From positions 1 to 48,342 of the forward strand of contig CAYPZL010000015.1 in NCBI GenBank assembly GCA_964415045.1: a stretch of 48,342 bases of DNA, given 5' to 3'. Source of the stretch: CAYPZL01 sp964415045 (lineage in GTDB: Bacteria; Planctomycetota; Phycisphaerae; Sedimentisphaerales; Anaerobacaceae). Position numbers and translations under genes: made by a program. Positions 44,792 through 48,342 of this stretch are shown piece by piece (the first letter of the stretch is position 1; each line of letters opens with the position of its first letter). Below the pieces are notes generated by a model. It saw only the letters and a list, made by a program, of their open reading frames with translations, ran no database searches and had not been told where the DNA came from.

Positions 44792-45940
44792 ATGAGAAAT
44801 CCTGCGCCATGGCGAATGTTGCGGTTGAGGCCCGGGTCCCTGCTGGGTGCGCTGGGGCTTTCTGCCGTGTTCCTGGTTGCAGGAAGCTGCAACGACGCGA
44901 GACGCCACAAAACGCTGACCTTCTTCTTCGACGGCGTTCCGCCCCTGGCGACGGACATGTCCGGGGACGCCCGGTACGATCCCAACGCGGCCGGGACGGC
45001 ACGGCCTCCCACCGGGGGCTGGTACGTGCACGAACCGCTGCAGAACTGCACGGAATGCCATGGTGACCGGCGACGCAGGAGTTTCTCCCGCCAGATACAG
45101 TTGGTCGCAGAGGTCCCGCAACTGTGCTACAAGTGTCACGATCCGACCGTCGCCGAGGACGGATGGGTTCACGGCCCCGTCGCCGCCGGCGATTGCCTGA
45201 TGTGTCATGAGCCGCACAAGACCAGGAACGCGTTTCTGCTGACCCAGACCGCGCCGTCTCTCTGCTATGAGTGTCATGAGCCGGAGGCCGTTCATCTGGT
45301 CGAGCATCACACGGACGACTCCTATGCCGCATGTGGCGAATGCCATGAGGGACATGCCGGCGCAACCAGAACTCTCTTGCGACCGGCGTTCCTGCAAGCG
45401 CCTGCCGGCGCCGATTATTTGCGCCGGCTCCAGAGCCGGCAGTATCAAGAGGCTCGCGAGCAAGCACGCACCGACCTTGCGCTGGGCAAGGACGTCCTGG
45501 CGCTGCTTGCGACGATCATCGGCCACGTCGAGGCCGGCGAGCTCTGGAAAGCCAGGGCCTGCCTCGAGGTTGTCTCTGAAAGCGATCAGATCGCGGATGT
45601 CGAGAGACAGAAGACCGCCGAGATCCTGAAGCGTCTGGTCGCCGTGCTGGAGGCGCCGCCGGGAGACGGTCAGCAGGTCGCCAATGCCGCCCTGCGAGAG
45701 GCTCTGCGCCAAGAGATTCTCAGCGAGATTTCCGCGATGCGAGATCGCAGAGAGCGGCAAAGGCGGAGAATCGCGGAACTGTACTATCGCAGCATCGACC
45801 TATATCATGCCGGTCGGTTTGCCGAAGCCCGGGAGGGCTTTCTCCAGGTGCTTGAGAGCGGCCCGCTCCTGAAACCCGTCCGAGAAACAGCGGAGTTCTA
45901 TCTGCAGAAGATGGAGCCCGCCCCCGACGGAGCCCCCTGA
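44792..45940 (+). CDS. Five-haem c-type cytochrome lipoprotein with C-terminal helical module
   Basis: A 382-residue protein with a lipobox (FLVAGSC). Haem sites CTECH, CYKCH, CLMCH, CYECH and CGECH occupy about residues 88-190; the doubled-CXXCH spacing is like that of the 15-haem protein (WVHGPVAAGDCLMCHEPHK). Residues about 205-310 are helical, and the end (IAELYYRSIDLYHAGRFAEAREGF...) matches the last 55 residues of the NHL lipoprotein at 44,530-44,700. The RBS is weak. The two lipoproteins probably sit together on the same membrane face and interact through these modules. Confidence 0.85.
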   Translation: MRNPAPWRMLRLRPGSLLGALGLSAVFLVAGSCNDARRHKTLTFFFDGVPPLATDMSGDARYDPNAAGTARPPTGGWYVHEPLQNCTECHGDRRRRSFSRQIQLVAEVPQLCYKCHDPTVAEDGWVHGPVAAGDCLMCHEPHKTRNAFLLTQTAPSLCYECHEPEAVHLVEHHTDDSYAACGECHEGHAGATRTLLRPAFLQAPAGADYLRRLQSRQYQEAREQARTDLALGKDVLALLATIIGHVEAGELWKARACLEVVSESDQIADVERQKTAEILKRLVAVLEAPPGDGQQVANAALREALRQEILSEISAMRDRRERQRRRIAELYYRSIDLYHAGRFAEAREGFLQVLESGPLLKPVRETAEFYLQKMEPAPDGAP

Positions 45941-46199
45941 CGCCGGTACCGCACGCAGCTACAGGTACTCCAGACCGCTCCAACCGTCGCCCTTGTCGAT
46001 TCTGTCGGCGGCGCGGGAGCGATGGTCCGGGAACATCCGGCACCAGACGACCGGGAAAGGAACGGCGAATGCGAGGGATACCGATGAATCTCGCGCGCAT
46101 CATACAGCGAAGGGCACGAGATGCCGATAAGAATCCCAGGTCTATCGAGCCAGGGATTACGGTTCACAATTCGTCTGTGCGGGCGACGCGGCCGCGCCG
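45941..46199. other. Intergenic before the beta-barrel gene
   Basis: 259 bases with no gene, promoter or terminator that I can support. The barrel gene's start is unclear, so part of this may be leader. Confidence 0.4.
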
Positions 46200-47738
46200 G
46201 TGGGTTGGCCTGTGTTTCCATGGAGGCGAAAAGCGACTGAACGAGTCTGGGGTCGGGAAACGAAGAACTTGTCGAACCAACCGCACCATAACGGGAAGGG
46301 TGGGCCGCAGCGCAGATGGACTGCGAGCAAGCAGGTCCAGCTTCTCATTTTATGGACTCTCAGTGTCGCTATTCTACCCGGCTGTGCGGTCGACGTGCGT
46401 GGCAGGAAACGCCCCTTGGTCAGACACGACAAAGTCCGGGGAGAGCTCGAAGCGGTCGCCGAATATCGCACCGATGAGCAGGGCACAGACGTAGCCCGGC
46501 GCGAAAGTGAGAGCCGAACCTTTGAGGAACGGATCCGCCTCAAGACCCGCGGAGATGTCTATCACCCTGATTTTCTCAATTACGACGTCGCCGTCGGCGT
46601 CGGGTTGACGCAACAGCACCTGGAGTATGACGACGTATCGAGCTCGGAAAGCGATACACTGAACGACTACAGCGTGTCGGCTCAGCTTCTGCGTACCAAG
46701 CCTCTCTCCGGCACGTTTGACGCCGGCAAGTCGCAGGATCTGATAGCACGCCAGTTTCTCGGGTCGTTGCGGGCCGAGCGAGAGAACTTGGCGGCTTCCG
46801 CCTTTCTCCGGTCCGAGCGCGTTCCCATGACGTTTCAGTACAGCAGCAGTGAGACGGCCCAGGACGGATTCACCGACGTGGCGCGGGATTTCTTCCGCCG
46901 CGATGATGAGCGATTCCGCTACTCGGCCAGTACCGCTTTCAGTGAGACCTCGCACGCACGTTTCGATTTCGACCGGACGGAGTCGCGCCAGGAAAGCGTG
47001 GGCGCAATCGTGGATACGGAGACCGACACGTACAGGCTCGCGCACGATTACCAGTTCGGCGAGGCCGACGAGCACCGTCTGGATTCGTTCTTCAACTACG
47101 TCGATCAAACCGGCTCCTTCGACTTCGAGAGCCTCCGCTGGCAGGAGCGGCTGAGACTGCAACATTCGCCCAGCCTTGCGACGAAATACAACTTTCAGCT
47201 CATCGATCTGGAGCGGGATACGTTGCGCAGCGAGGAGGTGCGCGGTCAGGCCGGCATCGAGCACCGGCTGTACGAGAGCCTGGTCACAACGGCCGATGCG
47301 TTCGTTTCGGAGACGGATCTCGACGCGCAAGGCAGCTTGTCACAGCACGGCGGCGTGCTCGCCTTCAATTACCGCAAGGAGAATCCCTGGGGCATGCTGT
47401 TCGCCAACTACACGACCAACCTGACCCAAAGTGAGCAGTCCGGTGGCGGCGGAACGGGTGTGATCGTCAATGAAACACACATTGCCACCGAGCTGGAGCC
47501 GGTGCAACTGAATCGAACCGGCATCGACGTCTTGAGCATCAGGGTCAAAGATACGGACGGGAGTTTCTTCAGCGAGGGCGATGACTACACCGTCACGGAA
47601 TCCAACGGGAGAATCTGGCTGACAATCTCCACCCTGGGCGCTATCCCGCCCAATTTCACCGAGGGACAGACCTTCTTTGTACTACTAACCTCAAACATCG
47701 TTAAGTTTTTGACAAAGATTCGACGTAAATCAATGTAA
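46200..47738 (+). CDS. Outer-membrane beta-barrel protein, interrupted (N-terminal part)
   Basis: A 512-codon frame beginning with GTG; no ATG is suitable, and a TTG at 46269 or others may be used. A signal (LLILWTLSVAILPGC) looks like a lipoprotein signal. Residues after about 90 alternate polar and hydrophobic (YDVAVGVGLTQQHLEYDD, DYSVSAQLLRTKPLSGTF, RYSASTAFSETSHARFDFDR), each ending in an aromatic, as in transmembrane beta-strands of large barrels. The last 19 codons (LLTSNIV...KSM) come from the 138-bp insertion. The true protein continues after the insertion as DYTFFVEPEREEE at 47820. A barrel following lipoprotein cytochromes is the layout of porin-cytochrome conduits. Confidence 0.7.
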   Translation: MGWPVFPWRRKATERVWGRETKNLSNQPHHNGKGGPQRRWTASKQVQLLILWTLSVAILPGCAVDVRGRKRPLVRHDKVRGELEAVAEYRTDEQGTDVARRESESRTFEERIRLKTRGDVYHPDFLNYDVAVGVGLTQQHLEYDDVSSSESDTLNDYSVSAQLLRTKPLSGTFDAGKSQDLIARQFLGSLRAERENLAASAFLRSERVPMTFQYSSSETAQDGFTDVARDFFRRDDERFRYSASTAFSETSHARFDFDRTESRQESVGAIVDTETDTYRLAHDYQFGEADEHRLDSFFNYVDQTGSFDFESLRWQERLRLQHSPSLATKYNFQLIDLERDTLRSEEVRGQAGIEHRLYESLVTTADAFVSETDLDAQGSLSQHGGVLAFNYRKENPWGMLFANYTTNLTQSEQSGGGGTGVIVNETHIATELEPVQLNRTGIDVLSIRVKDTDGSFFSEGDDYTVTESNGRIWLTISTLGAIPPNFTEGQTFFVLLTSNIVKFLTKIRRKSM

Positions 47739-47819
47739 CCTCCTGTCGTTGCAGTAGTTACGATAAGGCTTAGAAACGGAGTTTTTGGTTGCGGCCGAGC
47801 GCAGCGAGGCCGCGCTGGG
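47682..47819 (+). mobile_element. 138-bp insertion that interrupts the barrel gene
   Basis: Between FTEGQTFFV and DYTFFVEPE, 138 bases appear that do not encode barrel sequence. The length is a multiple of three, so frame is kept, with one stop (TAA at 47736). The front half is AT-rich, unlike the gene. The back end has GCGGCC-gagcgcagcga-GGCCGC, a hairpin of the REP type. ACTAC occurs at 47681 and 47821, but removing it with one copy would shift the frame, so it is not an obvious target duplication. Its mobile nature is inferred. Confidence 0.5.
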
Positions 47820-47834
47820 GACTACACGTTCTTC

Positions 47835-48299
47835 GTGGAGCCGGAGCGGGAAGAAGAAACGTTCCGTCAGAACTTCACGATTCGCGAGCGTTTCGGCAAT
47901 GATGTGTCTCTGTACTACGCATATCGACGGCAGGACCAGGATGTGCGTTCCACGCTCACCGATCTCACGCCGGACGAGTATACGACCAATACGGTGGGTG
48001 CGGATTACGCCCGCAAGGGGCTGTTTCTGCTGGCCGAATACAGCAAGGAGGATTCGACCCAACTGCCTTCGACCAGCCGGCGGCTTGAGGGCAGATATGC
48101 CTGGCCGATAGGAACCGCCACCAGCGCCAGCGTGCGGGTCTCCAATCAATGGCTGGAATTTGAAGAGCCGGACAAACGGAATGTAACGCTTTTTAAGAGC
48201 GGCGCAGAGATCTTCACCAGACTGTCCGGCGCCTATAGCGTTGCCGCCGGCCTGGACTACCGGGACGAAGATGATACGAGGTTCGGGACGTGTCTGTGA
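47835..48299 (+). pseudogene. C-terminal fragment of the beta-barrel gene
   Basis: This is the continuation of the barrel in the same frame as the upstream part. The frame is open from just after the TAA at 47736; the given start is a GTG (within FFVEPE) that may not be a real start. Strand-like repeats are clear (FTIRERFGNDVSLYYAYRRQ, YARKGLFLLAEYSKED, SASVRVSNQWLEF, SGAYSVAAGLDYRDED). After DDTRFGT the frame stops at TGA 48297, well before a normal barrel C-terminus, so a second break exists here. The fragment alone is unlikely to be translated into a working protein. Confidence 0.6.
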
Positions 48300-48342
48300 A
48301 AATATTCTGGCGCGAGGGTTTTCGGCGTGTTAGTCTTTGTTT
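48288..48342 (+). other. Second break in the barrel gene, possible start of another insertion
   Basis: From about 48288 the sequence (GGGACGTGTCTGTGAAAATA...) no longer reads like barrel strands in the gene's frame. It could be the end of an insertion sequence or REP-like element, or a frameshift. The window ends too soon to tell. Confidence 0.35.

Noticed and set aside
47681..47825. ACTAC as a target-site duplication around the barrel insertion
   Set aside because: Removing the segment with one copy would take out 140 bases and break the barrel frame, whereas 138 bases keeps it.

Overview
The window is GC-rich DNA with long secreted, repeat-rich proteins (LamG, PQQ-type propellers, RCC1-like repeats), a Phycisphaerae-style pseudopilin with an N-terminal FTLIELLVVIAVIALL segment, many multiheme c-type cytochromes, and an AhbC-type siroheme-dependent haem enzyme. 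Together these point to an anaerobic or facultative member of the Planctomycetota, probably the Phycisphaerae/Sedimentisphaerales side. This is inference from protein style; no rRNA or tRNA gene was seen.

Layout. 1-14,480 is a degradative and peptidoglycan-recycling region. It holds an RCC1-like membrane-anchored protein, a tandem pair of M14 carboxypeptidase homologues (one apparently catalytically dead, one intact), a two-domain glycosidase-like protein, a SASA/SGNH acetylesterase, and a tightly overlapping operon anmK-murQ-sodium:solute symporter on the minus strand. 14,625-26,647 is a cell-envelope region: a small lipoprotein, a pseudopilin, a 1785-residue LamG protein ending in five tandem ~215-residue repeats, and two exported PQQ-like propeller proteins, one carrying an embedded methyltransferase-like Rossmann domain.

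27,008-48,342 is a respiratory island. It starts with a minus-strand ten-haem cytochrome built from an internal duplication. Then, on the plus strand, come hemA (with a good promoter, an operator-like palindrome over the -10 box and a structured leader), ahbC, a six-TM NtrB-like histidine kinase, an NtrC-type regulator with a changed GAFTGA loop, and an Rrf2 regulator. A palindrome-rich spacer follows. Downstream are a membrane-anchored six-haem NapC/NirT-type cytochrome, an exported triple-repeat protein, a 15-haem cytochrome, a cysteine-less thioredoxin-fold/TPR protein, a 4-haem cytochrome, an NHL-propeller lipoprotein, a 5-haem lipoprotein and a predicted outer-membrane beta-barrel.

How it may work together (inference): siroheme-derived haem supplied through HemA/AhbC feeds a large c-type cytochrome set. 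A quinol dehydrogenase (NapC type) passes electrons to periplasmic multihaem carriers and then to an outer-membrane module of lipoproteins and a barrel, resembling the porin-cytochrome logic of extracellular electron transfer. The NtrB/NtrC pair and Rrf2 protein are likely local regulators. The barrel gene is interrupted by a 138-bp insertion and its reading frame breaks again at the window edge, so the conduit may be decaying in this strain or the assembly may be imperfect here. A ~175-bp MITE-like element with 29-bp inverted ends sits in front of the 15-haem gene, and one end of a second copy lies at base 1.
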